64,000 nucleotides of DNA from Aeromicrobium piscarium (GTDB taxonomy: Bacteria > Actinomycetota > Actinomycetes > Propionibacteriales > Nocardioidaceae): positions 62,001 through 126,000 of the forward strand of contig NZ_VLNT01000009.1 of assembly GCF_007421815.1 (NCBI RefSeq), read 5' to 3'. Below the pieces are notes generated by a model, which saw only the letters and a program-made list of their open reading frames with translations, ran no database searches and was not told the DNA's origin. This document shows, piece by piece, positions 54,876-63,594 of the stretch (position 1 is the stretch's first letter; the number at the start of each line of letters is the position of its first letter). The translations under genes and the position numbers were made by a program.

Positions 54876-56111
54876 ATGACCAGAAGACTCACGGCAGGAG
54901 CGTTGACTCTCCTGGCTGGCTCGCTGATTCTCAGCGCGTGCGGATCCGATGGTGATCCCGGTGCTGACGGAGACAAGGAACCCATCGTCGTCGGCATCGC
55001 CGGTGCGCGGGTGGGAGCGATCGCCAACATCGGTGAAGGCATCAGCGAAGGCATCATTGACTGGTTCGAGATGGTCAACGCGGAGGGCGGCGTGAATGGG
55101 CGCGAGGTCGAGATCGTCGAGGTCGAGACCGAGTACGAGGCTCCACCCGCCGTCGAGGCGTTCTCGCGATTCCAACAGGACGACGCCGCAGTGGTCGTCA
55201 CCCAAGGGACGGCCATCACCGACGCCTTGACGCCGGTGGCGACCCAGAACAAGATTCCGCTGTTCTTCCCGGGTCAGGGAAACCTGGAGACCGTCGACGG
55301 GGAAGCCGCTCCGTACGTGTTCCCGGCGAGTCCGCTGTACGCGCACCAAGCGTCGGCCCTCGTCGACTACCTCATCCAGGAGAACGGACCCGACACCACC
55401 TTCGCCTGTCTTGCGTGGGAGGCTCCGGCAGGACGCGAGTTCTGCAACGGTGCGGCCGACGCTGCCGAGAAGAACTTCGTCGGCGAGGTGGTCTTCCCCG
55501 CGCGAGCCGCCGACCTGGCTCCCCAGGTGAATCGGCTCGTCGATCTGGGAGCCGACGTCAACCTCCACAGCGCAGTGTTCGGACAGGCCACGGCTGCCTT
55601 CAAGGGCCTCTGCGAGGCTGCTCCGGATAGCATCATGGGAACGTGGCACTGGAGCGTGACCAAGGACGCCGTCGAGGGAGCGGGCAAGGACTGCATGGAG
55701 GGGATGTACGCCACCTCCATGTCGACCTTGACCACCGATGAGCCCGAGGCATTCACGATGCTGCAGGACTTCTGGTCCGAGTCTGGTGAGGAGCCCAATC
55801 CCGTCGCGCTGAACAACACGGTCTACTCCAACGGTCTGTACTTCGCCACGGTCCTCGAAGAGGCTATTCGTCTCGCCGACGACAAGGTCGGGGATGGACC
55901 GATCACCGGCGAGGATATGAAGGCCGCGCTCGAGTCGATCACCGACTTCGAGGGATACGGGGCGGCGTGTCCGATCACGCTGACCCCGAAGGACCATTCT
56001 GGCAACCGGGCCTTGAACATCTACCGGGTGGAGAGCGGCGAATTCGCCCGGGTCGAGACCTGCGTCGTCGGTCCGCCGGTGGCGGGAGAGCCGGATGTCG
56101 GTCAGAACTGA
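54876..56111 (+). CDS. Lipoprotein substrate-binding protein of the ABC importer
   Basis: This 411-residue type I periplasmic-binding-fold protein has a lipoprotein signal peptide (MTRRLTAGALTLLAGS, then LILSAC) whose Cys would be lipidated. IVVGIAGARVGAIANIGEG and DWFEMVNAEGGVNGREVEIV match the Liv/amide-binding family. It binds the imported ligand outside the membrane. ATG 54876 follows AAAAGGAG; the longer in-frame extension upstream is just livM read out of frame. Its ligand pocket cannot be inferred, but the ligases suggest a carboxylate. Confidence 0.9.
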   Translation: MTRRLTAGALTLLAGSLILSACGSDGDPGADGDKEPIVVGIAGARVGAIANIGEGISEGIIDWFEMVNAEGGVNGREVEIVEVETEYEAPPAVEAFSRFQQDDAAVVVTQGTAITDALTPVATQNKIPLFFPGQGNLETVDGEAAPYVFPASPLYAHQASALVDYLIQENGPDTTFACLAWEAPAGREFCNGAADAAEKNFVGEVVFPARAADLAPQVNRLVDLGADVNLHSAVFGQATAAFKGLCEAAPDSIMGTWHWSVTKDAVEGAGKDCMEGMYATSMSTLTTDEPEAFTMLQDFWSESGEEPNPVALNNTVYSNGLYFATVLEEAIRLADDKVGDGPITGEDMKAALESITDFEGYGAACPITLTPKDHSGNRALNIYRVESGEFARVETCVVGPPVAGEPDVGQN

Positions 56112-56916
56112 CGTGGACTCCGTGCTCGCGATAGACGGGCTCGAGGTCGTCTATAACCGGGTGGCCCTCGTTCTCAAGGGCGTCTCGTTGTCGGTCGCCC
56201 GAGGATCGGTCGTCGCGCTCCTCGGCGGGAACGGGGCTGGGAAGACCACCACGCTTCGCGCCGTCTCGGGCCTCCTGGCCCATGAGCGCGGCGAGGTCGT
56301 GTCGGGATCGGTGTCGTGGATGGGGGAGAGCCTGGTCCGGCTCTCCCCCGACCGCACCGTCAAGGCGGGCGTGGTGCAGGTGCTCGAAGGCCGCCGGGTG
56401 TTCGAGCACCTCACGGTCGACGAGAACCTGCTCAGCGGAGCCTTCACCACGAAGTCCCTGCGGCAGGCCCGACAGGCGACCTCCGTGGTGTATGACTACT
56501 TCCCGCGGTTGGCTGACCGCCGCCGACAGCACGGTGGACTCCTGTCCGGCGGCGAGCAGCAGATGCTCGCGATCGGTCGTGCTCTCATGTCCGAACCGAG
56601 CTTGTTGCTGCTCGACGAACCGAGCCTGGGACTCTCACCCATCATGGTGAGCGAGATCTTCGAGATCATCACCCGACTCAACGTCGATACCGGGTTGACG
56701 GTCCTCATGGTCGAACAGAACGCTGAAGCGGCGCTCTCGATCGCTCATCACGGCTATGTCCTGGAGAACGGCCGCGTCGTGCTCGACGGCACGAGTGACG
56801 AACTGCGGAACAACCAGGATGTCTCGGAGTTCTATCTCGGGCTCTCCGGAGTGGGCGAGCGCAAGAGTTATCGCGACGTTAAGACCTATCGGCGCAGGAA
56901 GAGGTGGCTCGGATGA
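56095..56916 (+). CDS. livF: Branched-chain-type ABC transporter ATPase (LivF)
   Basis: This 273-residue second ATPase has Walker A GGNGAGKTT, the signature LLSGGEQQMLAIGRALM and Walker B LLLLDEPSLGLS. The C-terminus carries an extra basic tail (SYRDVKTYRRRKRW). Its ATG overlaps the binding-protein gene by 17 bases; a GTG at 56113 is an alternative. The stop overlaps the next ligase ATG. The five-component importer is therefore complete. Confidence 0.92.
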   Translation: MSVRTDVDSVLAIDGLEVVYNRVALVLKGVSLSVARGSVVALLGGNGAGKTTTLRAVSGLLAHERGEVVSGSVSWMGESLVRLSPDRTVKAGVVQVLEGRRVFEHLTVDENLLSGAFTTKSLRQARQATSVVYDYFPRLADRRRQHGGLLSGGEQQMLAIGRALMSEPSLLLLDEPSLGLSPIMVSEIFEIITRLNVDTGLTVLMVEQNAEAALSIAHHGYVLENGRVVLDGTSDELRNNQDVSEFYLGLSGVGERKSYRDVKTYRRRKRWLG

Positions 56917-58130
56917 GCGCGGACGTGGAGCGCTTGGCGGCACTGCAACGACGTTCTCACGAGGAGCGCGTGGATGACCATGCGCAGCGCCTCCGTGAGG
57001 TGATCACGATCGCCTCCGAAGCGAGCGAGGGCTGGCGCACTCGCCTCGTCGCGGCAGGCGTGAAGGTCGACGAGCCCGGACCGATCGACGTCTCGAAACT
57101 GCCGGTCCTGCGCAAGGCGGACCTCCTCGAACGGCAGGCGGCACGCCCGCCGCTGGGCGGTTTCACCACCAAGCCGCTGCACGAGTTCGCGCGCGTCTTC
57201 ATGTCCCCAGGACCGATCTTCGACCCGCTCGATTTCGCCGACGAATGGGGTTTTGGCGAGGGTCTCCACGTGGCCGGGTTCGCAGGCGGCGACGTGGTGC
57301 TCAACGCGTTCTCCTACCACCTGACGCCTGCCGGACATGCGTTCGAGCAAGGAGCCTCACGCCTCGGCGCCACCGTGATTCCCGCAGGCACGGCATCGAC
57401 GGAACAGATCGCGACGGTCATCCGTGCTCTCCGGCCCACGGCTTTCATCGGCACCCCGTCCCATCTTCGGATCCTGACGGATCGGACCGGTTGGCGGTTC
57501 AGTCGTGCTGCGGTGTCGGGCGAGAAGATGAGTGAGACAGACCGGGCCGTGCTCGAACACAGCGGTGGATCCATCCGGCAGATCTACGGCACCGCCGACG
57601 TGGGATACGTCGCCGCCGAATGTGAGTTCGCCGACGGACTCCACGTGAGTGAGTTCCTCGACGTCGAGATCGTCGACCCCGAAGGTGATGTCGAGGTTCC
57701 CGACGGTGAGATTGGCGAACTCGTCGTGACCAACTTTGCGACCGGGTACCCGATGCTGCGTTTCGGCACGGGCGATCTCAGCCGCGTGGCCAGCCGTGAC
57801 ACGTGTCGTTGCGGCCGTACCGGCCCGCGGCTCGAGGGCATCCTGGGCCGTAGCGGTCCGGGGACCAAGGTGCGCGGGATGTTCGTCTACCCGCACTTGG
57901 TGACCGACGCCTTGAACCGCTCGAACCTGTCGGCCGGTCAACTTGTGATCACCCGAGAGAACGGCGAAGACGTTCTCGTCCTGCGTGCCGATGTCCCTGC
58001 CGATGACGAGAAGCGAATCGAGACCATCAGACGAGTCTTTCGCGACGTCATCAAGCTGTCGATGACGGTGGAGTCCGTGGCAACCGTGTCGCCCACCGAC
58101 CCGGTGCTTCTCGACGAGCGTGTCTTCTGA
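56913..58130 (+). CDS. Phenylacetate-CoA ligase-like AMP-binding protein
   Basis: This 405-residue PaaK-type adenylating enzyme has TASTEQIATVIRALRPTAF and GTPSHLRIL as the N-terminal AMP region, IRQIYGTADVGYVAAEC (A5-type), and YPMLRFGTGDLSRVA (A7). The CRCGRTGPRLEGILGR zinc-like turn is typical of PaaK relatives. The usual P-loop serine/glycine block is replaced by FMSPGPIFDP. Such proteins activate arylacetates or other carboxylates. ATG 56913 overlaps livF. Confidence 0.8.
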   Translation: MSADVERLAALQRRSHEERVDDHAQRLREVITIASEASEGWRTRLVAAGVKVDEPGPIDVSKLPVLRKADLLERQAARPPLGGFTTKPLHEFARVFMSPGPIFDPLDFADEWGFGEGLHVAGFAGGDVVLNAFSYHLTPAGHAFEQGASRLGATVIPAGTASTEQIATVIRALRPTAFIGTPSHLRILTDRTGWRFSRAAVSGEKMSETDRAVLEHSGGSIRQIYGTADVGYVAAECEFADGLHVSEFLDVEIVDPEGDVEVPDGEIGELVVTNFATGYPMLRFGTGDLSRVASRDTCRCGRTGPRLEGILGRSGPGTKVRGMFVYPHLVTDALNRSNLSAGQLVITRENGEDVLVLRADVPADDEKRIETIRRVFRDVIKLSMTVESVATVSPTDPVLLDERVF

Positions 58131-58132
58131 CC

Positions 58133-58996
58133 GTGGAACGAGTGGAGAGCGTCACCGGGTTCGGTGGACTCCGACTGGCGGTGTCGGATGTGGGACCACT
58201 CGACGGTCCGGCAGTACTCCTCCTGCACGGCGGTGCGCAGACGAAGGCGTCGTGGGACGAAGTCGCCCAGCGACTCGCGCGACGCGGGTGGCGCGCGGTG
58301 GCCCCCGATCTTCGGGGTCACGGCGAGAGTGACTGGGCTCCGGACGGTGACTATTCGCTGCACGCGCTCCGCCACGACCTGATGAGCGTGGTCCGGAGGG
58401 TCGGGGCCCCGGTCCATGTCGTCGGAGCCTCTCTCGGAGGACTGCTCGGCCTCTCCCTCGCGGCGAAGCGGGGCGATGCGGTCGCCTCGTTGACTCTCAT
58501 CGACGTGGTTCCGCGCAACAACAGGTCGGGTCAGCGCCGCATCATCGATTTCCTGCGCTCAGGGCTGGCCGGCTTCGACTCCTTGGAGGCGGCAGCCGAC
58601 TCGGTGGCGGCCTACCATGGCGGCCGGCGGCCTCCCGACACGAGCGGACTGGTCAAGAACCTTCGGACGGACGAGGACGGACGACTCCGCTGGCACTGGG
58701 ACCCCGACTTTCTCCTCGAGGTCCGCCACGGATGGGTCCATCGACGAGCCCATCACTTCAGCAACGCGGCGAGGTCCGTGACCGCGCCGACCCAGTTGCT
58801 GATCGCGGAGCGAAGCGATGTCGTCGACGACGCGGGCGCGGAGTCCTTTCGCGAGCTGATCCCGCACGCCACCATCAGCCTCGTGCCCGAGGCCGAACAC
58901 ATGATCTCGGGAGACGAACAGTCCCGGTTCACCCGGGCGATCCATGAGTTCCTGACCGCGCTGACAACGAAGCAAGGAGCGATCGCGGACTCATGA
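58133..58996 (+). CDS. Alpha/beta-fold hydrolase
   Basis: This 287-residue hydrolase has the oxyanion segment LLLHGGAQTKASWDE, the DLRGHGESDW strand, the nucleophile elbow VGASLGGLLG and a late His in VPEAEHMIS; an acid residue follows in LLIAERSDVVDD. It may hydrolyse an ester or CoA thioester, or cleave a C-C bond as MhpC/HsaD-type enzymes do. The GTG start is two bases after the ligase stop, so it closes the island's ABC-ligase operon. Confidence 0.82.
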   Translation: MERVESVTGFGGLRLAVSDVGPLDGPAVLLLHGGAQTKASWDEVAQRLARRGWRAVAPDLRGHGESDWAPDGDYSLHALRHDLMSVVRRVGAPVHVVGASLGGLLGLSLAAKRGDAVASLTLIDVVPRNNRSGQRRIIDFLRSGLAGFDSLEAAADSVAAYHGGRRPPDTSGLVKNLRTDEDGRLRWHWDPDFLLEVRHGWVHRRAHHFSNAARSVTAPTQLLIAERSDVVDDAGAESFRELIPHATISLVPEAEHMISGDEQSRFTRAIHEFLTALTTKQGAIADS

Positions 58997-59032
58997 CCCG
59001 CGGATCCGTCGGGCGCACAGCCGCACCCCCGA

Positions 59033-59038
59033 TACGCT
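59033..59038 (+). promoter_or_regulatory. -10 for leaderless HIT gene
   Basis: TACGCT, six bases, ATG at 59045. The same hexamer and spacing are used at 62219. Confidence 0.55.
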
Positions 59039-59044
59039 GGGGCC

Positions 59045-59422
59045 ATGAGCGGGTGCATCTTCTGTTCCATCGTCGCCGGCGACATTCCGGCCGACGTGGT
59101 TTCCTCGACCGAACACACGGTGTCCTTCCGGGACATCGCGCCAGCCGCTCAGGTCCACGTCCTGGTGGTGCCCCGGGATCACCACCGCGACATTGCCTCG
59201 CTCGCGGTCGCTGACCCGGCCGCTGCGGCCGATCTGCTCGCTCAGGCGCGGCAGGTGGCCGGGCAAGAAGGCTTCGACGACTTCCGGCTCGTATTCAACA
59301 CCGGGGAGTCCGCGGGCCAGACCGTGTTCCATGCACACGGACACGTCCTGGCCGGACCCGAATTGCCCGCCGGCGCCGAACGGCACATCGATGCTGCATC
59401 GGCCCAGAACGGAACCACATGA
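59045..59422 (+). CDS. HIT-family hydrolase (HINT-like)
   Basis: This 125-residue histidine-triad protein begins SGCIFCSIVAGDIPADVV. The triad motif is FHAHGHVLAG near the C-terminus. Family members hydrolyse aminoacyl- and other adenylates. The leaderless-type TACGCT lies upstream. Its stop overlaps the phoH ATG by four bases, the usual actinobacterial pair. It marks the resumption of conserved gene order after the island. Confidence 0.92.
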   Translation: MSGCIFCSIVAGDIPADVVSSTEHTVSFRDIAPAAQVHVLVVPRDHHRDIASLAVADPAAAADLLAQARQVAGQEGFDDFRLVFNTGESAGQTVFHAHGHVLAGPELPAGAERHIDAASAQNGTT

Positions 59423-60405
59423 CTGATACGTCCCACATCTTCTCCGTCCCGCCGAGCATCCCCGCGGTCGCCGTCTACGGCCCCGCCGACGAGTTCCTGC
59501 GCCTCATCGAGGACTCCTTCGAGGCGCGCATCCACGCGCGCGGCAATGAGATCTCCGTGGAAGGCGAGCCGTCCGAGGCGGCGCTCGTCGAGCGCCTGCT
59601 CGATGAGCTCGTCACGATCCTGCGCACCGGGCAGGCGCTCAGCCGCGAGACGGTCGAGCGCAGTATCTCGATGCTGCGCACCGAGACACAGGAGCGGCCG
59701 GCCGAGGTGCTGAGCCTCAACATCCTCTCCAGTCGCGGCCGCACCATCCGCCCGAAGACCCTCAATCAGAAGCGCTATGTCGATGCGATCGACAAGCACA
59801 CCATCGTCTTCGGGATCGGCCCCGCCGGGACCGGCAAGACCTATCTCGCGATGGCCAAGGCCGTGCAGGCGCTGCAGGCCAAGGAGGTCACGCGGATCAT
59901 CCTCACGCGCCCGGCCGTCGAGGCAGGGGAGCGGCTCGGGTACCTCCCCGGCACGCTGAGCGAGAAGATCGACCCGTACCTGCGCCCGCTGTACGACGCC
60001 CTGCACGACATGCTCGACCCCGAGTCGATCCCCAAGCTGCTGACCAGCGGCGTCATCGAGGTGGCCCCGCTCGCGTACATGCGCGGCCGGAGCCTCAATG
60101 ACGCCTTCATCATCCTCGACGAGGCGCAGAACACCACCGCCGAGCAGATGAAGATGTTCCTGACCCGGCTCGGGTTCGGGTCCAAGATGGTCGTCACCGG
60201 GGATGTCACCCAGGTGGACCTCCCCGGTGGTGCCACGAGCGGTCTGCGGGTCGTCGAGAACATCCTCGGCGATGTCCACGACATCCACTTCTCCCGGCTG
60301 ACCAGCAATGACGTCGTCCGGCACAAGCTCGTCGGACGCATCGTCGCCGCCTACGACCAGTACGACGCCGGGCGGCGCGACGATGCCGGCCGCGAGCGTG
60401 CCTGA
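59419..60405 (+). CDS. phoH: PhoH family ATPase
   Basis: This 328-residue protein has a KH-like N-terminal region and a PhoH P-loop domain: Walker A FGIGPAGTGKTYLA near residue 134, TRPAVEAGERLGYLPG, Walker B AFIILDEAQNTT, and VTGDVTQVDLP. PhoH-like proteins are thought to act in RNA metabolism with YbeY, which is next. The gene order HIT-phoH-ybeY-corC-era is conserved. Confidence 0.94.
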   Translation: MTDTSHIFSVPPSIPAVAVYGPADEFLRLIEDSFEARIHARGNEISVEGEPSEAALVERLLDELVTILRTGQALSRETVERSISMLRTETQERPAEVLSLNILSSRGRTIRPKTLNQKRYVDAIDKHTIVFGIGPAGTGKTYLAMAKAVQALQAKEVTRIILTRPAVEAGERLGYLPGTLSEKIDPYLRPLYDALHDMLDPESIPKLLTSGVIEVAPLAYMRGRSLNDAFIILDEAQNTTAEQMKMFLTRLGFGSKMVVTGDVTQVDLPGGATSGLRVVENILGDVHDIHFSRLTSNDVVRHKLVGRIVAAYDQYDAGRRDDAGRERA

Positions 60406-60419
60406 GCGGGTGGATCACG

Positions 60420-60902
60420 GTGAGCGTTGACGTTCTCGACGAGTCCGGCGAGGACGTGGACGTCCTCGACCTCACTCGGCTCTGCCGTTTCGTGCTGCGG
60501 AGGATGCGGCTGCACCCGCAGACCGAGATGACCATGCGACTGGTGGACGTCGACACCATCGCCACGCTCAACGAGCAGTGGATGGGCAAGAAGGGCCCCA
60601 CGGACGTGCTCTCGTTCCCGATGGACGAGCTGACTCCGGGGCGCGAGGAGCCCGATGAGGGTGACGACCCCGGTTACCTGGGCGATATCGCCCTCTGCCC
60701 GCAGATCGCCGCCCAGCAGGCGCCGGCGGCCGGACACGACCGAGACGACGAGATCGCCCTGCTCACCGTGCACGGCATGCTGCACCTCATGGGCTACGAC
60801 CATGCGACCCCTGAGGAGCACGCCGAGATGTTCGGTATCCAGGGACGCCTCCTGGTGGAATGGCATGAGGCGGCCGCCGGACAGGACCCGGACGCATCGT
60901 GA
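60420..60902 (+). CDS. ybeY: Endoribonuclease YbeY
   Basis: YbeY is a metal-dependent rRNA maturation and quality-control enzyme. The 160-residue protein has the zinc motif HGMLHLMGYDH (H-x3-H-x5-H) and GPTDVLSFPMDE. The GTG start is 14 bases after phoH. The next gene follows after 34 bases. Confidence 0.94.
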   Translation: MSVDVLDESGEDVDVLDLTRLCRFVLRRMRLHPQTEMTMRLVDVDTIATLNEQWMGKKGPTDVLSFPMDELTPGREEPDEGDDPGYLGDIALCPQIAAQQAPAAGHDRDDEIALLTVHGMLHLMGYDHATPEEHAEMFGIQGRLLVEWHEAAAGQDPDAS

Positions 60903-60936
60903 CCGAATCGCGTGATCTCGCTCCAGCGGTGACGAC

Positions 60937-62199
60937 ATGGGCGTGACCACGCCGCTGGTGCTGGCGGTCGTGCTCGCGGTGCTGGCCGGAATCCTCGTGA
61001 GCATCGACGCCGCCATCTCCTCCTTCTCACGGGCCCGCGCCGAGGAGTTGGCCGGGTCCGGCAGCGCCGGCGCCAAGCGGCTCGGCACGATCCTGGAGGA
61101 TCCGGCTCCCTATCTGAACACCGTCCTTCTTCTGCGCATCCTGGCGGAGACCGCGAGCATCGTGCTCGTCGCGGCAGTGGTCGCGGATCATGTCGAGGGC
61201 CTGTGGAGCAATGTGCTCATCGCCATCTCGATCATGACGGTGGTGAGCTTCGTCGTCATCGGCGTCGGTCCCCGAACGATCGGCAAGCAGCATGCCGAGC
61301 GCATCGCGGTCGCCTCCGCCTTCGTCGTCATCGTGTTGACCGCACTGCTGGGGCCGATCCCCAAGCTGCTGATCCTCATCGGCAATGCCCTGACGCCGGG
61401 CAAGGGGTTCAGCGAGGGTCCTTTCGCGTCCGAGGTGGAGGTGCGCGAGCTGGTCGATCTCGCCGCGCGCAGCTCCGTCATCGAGACCGATGAGTCGAGG
61501 ATGATCCAGTCGGTCTTCGAGCTCGGCGACACGATCGTGCGGGAGGTCATGGTGCCCCGGCCCGATCTGGTGTTCATCGAGCAGCACAAGACCCTGCGAC
61601 AGGCGATGAGCCTCGCGCTCCGCAGCGGATACTCGCGCATCCCCGTGGTGGGGGAGAACCTCGACGATGTCGTGGGCATGGCCTATCTCAAGGACCTCAC
61701 CAAACGCGTCTTCGACAATCACGCGGCCGAGACCGCCGAGAAGGTCGACTCGATCTGCCGCCCGTGCCTCTTCGTCCCTGACACCAAGAAGGCCGACGAC
61801 CTGCTGCGTGAGATGCAGGCCGACCGCACCCATGTGGCGGTCGTCGTCGACGAGTACGGCGGCACCGCCGGGATGGTCACGATCGAGGACATCCTCGAGG
61901 AGATCGTCGGTGAGATCACCGATGAGTACGATTCCGAGCCCGACGAACGCGAGCAGCTCGCCGACGGGTCCTGGCGGGTCAGCGCTCGGTTCGATGTCGA
62001 CGACCTCGAGGAGCTGTTCGGCGTGCCGATCGAGGACGACGATGTCGACTCGGTCGGCGGCCTGATGGCCAAACATCTGGGCAAGGTGCCGATCCCCGGC
62101 AGCGTCGTCGAAGTCGACGGGCTGAGGCTGGAGGCCCAGACGCCCGCCGGCCGCCGCAACCGGATCGGCCGAGTGCTCGTCTCCCGTCTCGGTGACTGA
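60937..62199 (+). CDS. CorC/HlyC-family hemolysin-like CBS membrane protein
   Basis: This 420-residue protein has an N-terminal DUF21 membrane domain of three to four helices (about residues 1-150). Two CBS domains follow (MVPRPDLVFIEQHKTLRQAM, then VPDTKKADDLLREMQADR and VAVVVDEYGGTAGMVTIEDI). A C-terminal CorC/HlyC transporter-associated domain starts near WRVSARFDVDDL. Family members affect Mg2+ or Co2+ efflux; a true hemolysin function is unlikely. Confidence 0.9.
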   Translation: MGVTTPLVLAVVLAVLAGILVSIDAAISSFSRARAEELAGSGSAGAKRLGTILEDPAPYLNTVLLLRILAETASIVLVAAVVADHVEGLWSNVLIAISIMTVVSFVVIGVGPRTIGKQHAERIAVASAFVVIVLTALLGPIPKLLILIGNALTPGKGFSEGPFASEVEVRELVDLAARSSVIETDESRMIQSVFELGDTIVREVMVPRPDLVFIEQHKTLRQAMSLALRSGYSRIPVVGENLDDVVGMAYLKDLTKRVFDNHAAETAEKVDSICRPCLFVPDTKKADDLLREMQADRTHVAVVVDEYGGTAGMVTIEDILEEIVGEITDEYDSEPDEREQLADGSWRVSARFDVDDLEELFGVPIEDDDVDSVGGLMAKHLGKVPIPGSVVEVDGLRLEAQTPAGRRNRIGRVLVSRLGD

Positions 62200-62218
62200 G
62201 GCGACGGGGACGTGCCGA

Positions 62219-62224
62219 TACGCT
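62219..62224 (+). promoter_or_regulatory. -10 for leaderless deaminase-like gene
   Basis: TACGCT, six bases, ATG at 62231. Confidence 0.5.
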
Positions 62225-62230
62225 GAGGGC

Positions 62231-62563
62231 ATGGATCTGTCGGCTGAGGATGCCAAGCTCGTCACGCTCGCACGCGCCACCCGTGCCCGGCTCGGAGTCG
62301 CCCAAGGCGCGGCGGTCCGCGATCTCGACGGACGCACCTACGCCGCCGCGACGATCGCGCTGGAATCGCTGACACTCTCGGCGCTGGACCTCGCTGTCGC
62401 AATGGCCGTCTCCTCGGGGGCCAAGGGGCTGGAGGCCGCGGCCGTCGTGACCGAGGGAGACGTGCCGATCCGCACCGAGACGGTGCGCGAGTTTGCGGGC
62501 TCCGGGACCTCGGTCGTGGTCGCTGGGCCGGATGGCACCGTCGACACCGTGCTGGAGGCCTGA
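62231..62563 (+). CDS. Cytidine-deaminase-like protein without zinc site
   Basis: This 110-residue protein has the cytidine-deaminase fold pattern: RTYAAATIALESLTLSALD aligns with the NVE...CAE segment of cytidine deaminases. The zinc-binding Cys and catalytic Glu of CAE are replaced (ALD), and no PCxxC follows. It is therefore probably not a deaminase and may bind nucleoside or protein ligands. Such genes often sit before era in actinobacteria. Its ATG follows TACGCT at leaderless spacing, although it lies just after corC. Confidence 0.75.
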   Translation: MDLSAEDAKLVTLARATRARLGVAQGAAVRDLDGRTYAAATIALESLTLSALDLAVAMAVSSGAKGLEAAAVVTEGDVPIRTETVREFAGSGTSVVVAGPDGTVDTVLEA

Positions 62564-62564
62564 G

Positions 62565-63482
62565 ATGAGCGAGTTCCATTCCGGCTTCGTGAGCTTCGTC
62601 GGCAGGCCCAATGCCGGCAAGTCGACCCTCACCAATGCGTTGGTGGGCGAGAAGGTCGCGATCACCTCGTCGCGTCCTCAGACCACCCGGCACGCCGTGC
62701 GCGGTCTCGTCCACCGACCCGACGGCCAGCTGATCCTCGTCGACACACCCGGCCTGCACCGGCCCCGCACACTCCTGGGTGAACGTCTCAACGACCTCGT
62801 CCGCTCCACCTGGTCCGAGGTCGACATCGTCGGCATGTGCTTCCCCTCGGACCAGCGGATCGGGCCGGGCGACCGGTACCTCATCGGAGAACTGGCGGCG
62901 CTGCGGTCCAAGCCGATGTTCGCGATCGCCACCAAGACCGACCTCGTCTCACCCGAGCGGCTGGCCCAGCATCTCCAGTCGATCGCCACCGCCGGTCAGG
63001 AGGCCGGTGTCGAGTGGACCGAGATCGTGCCGGTCTCGGCGGTCAAGGGCGAACAGGTCGAGCTGCTCGCCGAGCTGCTGGTACGGGCGCTGCCCGAGGG
63101 GCCCGCGTTCTACCCCGAGGGCCAGCTCACCGATGAGCCGGAGGAGACGCTGGTCGCCGAGATCATCCGCGAAGCGGCCCTCGAAGGCGTCCATGACGAG
63201 CTCCCGCATTCGCTCGCGGTCGTGGTCGAGGAGATGGTCCCGCGCGAGGGTCGTTCGGAGAACAAGCCGCTGCTCGATGTCCGCGTCAACGTCTATGTCG
63301 AGCGCGACAGCCAGAAGGGCATCATCATCGGCAAGAAAGGCGCCCGGTTGCACGAGATCGGCGTGACCTCCCGTGGCCAGATCGAGCGACTGCTCGGTAC
63401 CCCGGTCTACCTCGACCTGCACGTCAAGGTGGCCAAGGACTGGCAGCGTGACCCCAAGCAGCTGCGCAAGCTGGGCTTCTGA
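62565..63482 (+). CDS. era: GTPase Era
   Basis: Era is a 305-residue GTPase that binds 16S rRNA in 30S assembly. G1 is GRPNAGKST, G3 is DTPGLH, and G4 is TKTD (in place of NKxD, a variant I believe is common in actinobacterial Era). A C-terminal KH domain is visible (GIIIGKKGARLHEIGV). The ATG is one base after the preceding TGA. The 112-bp stretch after the gene holds nothing I can identify. Confidence 0.95.
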   Translation: MSEFHSGFVSFVGRPNAGKSTLTNALVGEKVAITSSRPQTTRHAVRGLVHRPDGQLILVDTPGLHRPRTLLGERLNDLVRSTWSEVDIVGMCFPSDQRIGPGDRYLIGELAALRSKPMFAIATKTDLVSPERLAQHLQSIATAGQEAGVEWTEIVPVSAVKGEQVELLAELLVRALPEGPAFYPEGQLTDEPEETLVAEIIREAALEGVHDELPHSLAVVVEEMVPREGRSENKPLLDVRVNVYVERDSQKGIIIGKKGARLHEIGVTSRGQIERLLGTPVYLDLHVKVAKDWQRDPKQLRKLGF

Positions 63483-63594
63483 CGCGGCTGCGACCCAGGC
63501 CTCCCAGCGTGAAGCCGACGAAGGACGTGTCTTCCCGGTCGCGATAGCAACCACCGAAGCACATCTCGCGTGAACCCACCTGCCCGCTTCTGGC

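Noticed and set aside
42903..59044. The catabolic island as a prophage or integrative element
   Set aside because: No integrase, transposase, tRNA target or flanking direct repeats were found, and the gene content is metabolic.
63483..63594. A small gene or terminator between era and the PHP gene
   Set aside because: No convincing start, ribosome site or stem was found in this 112-bp gap.
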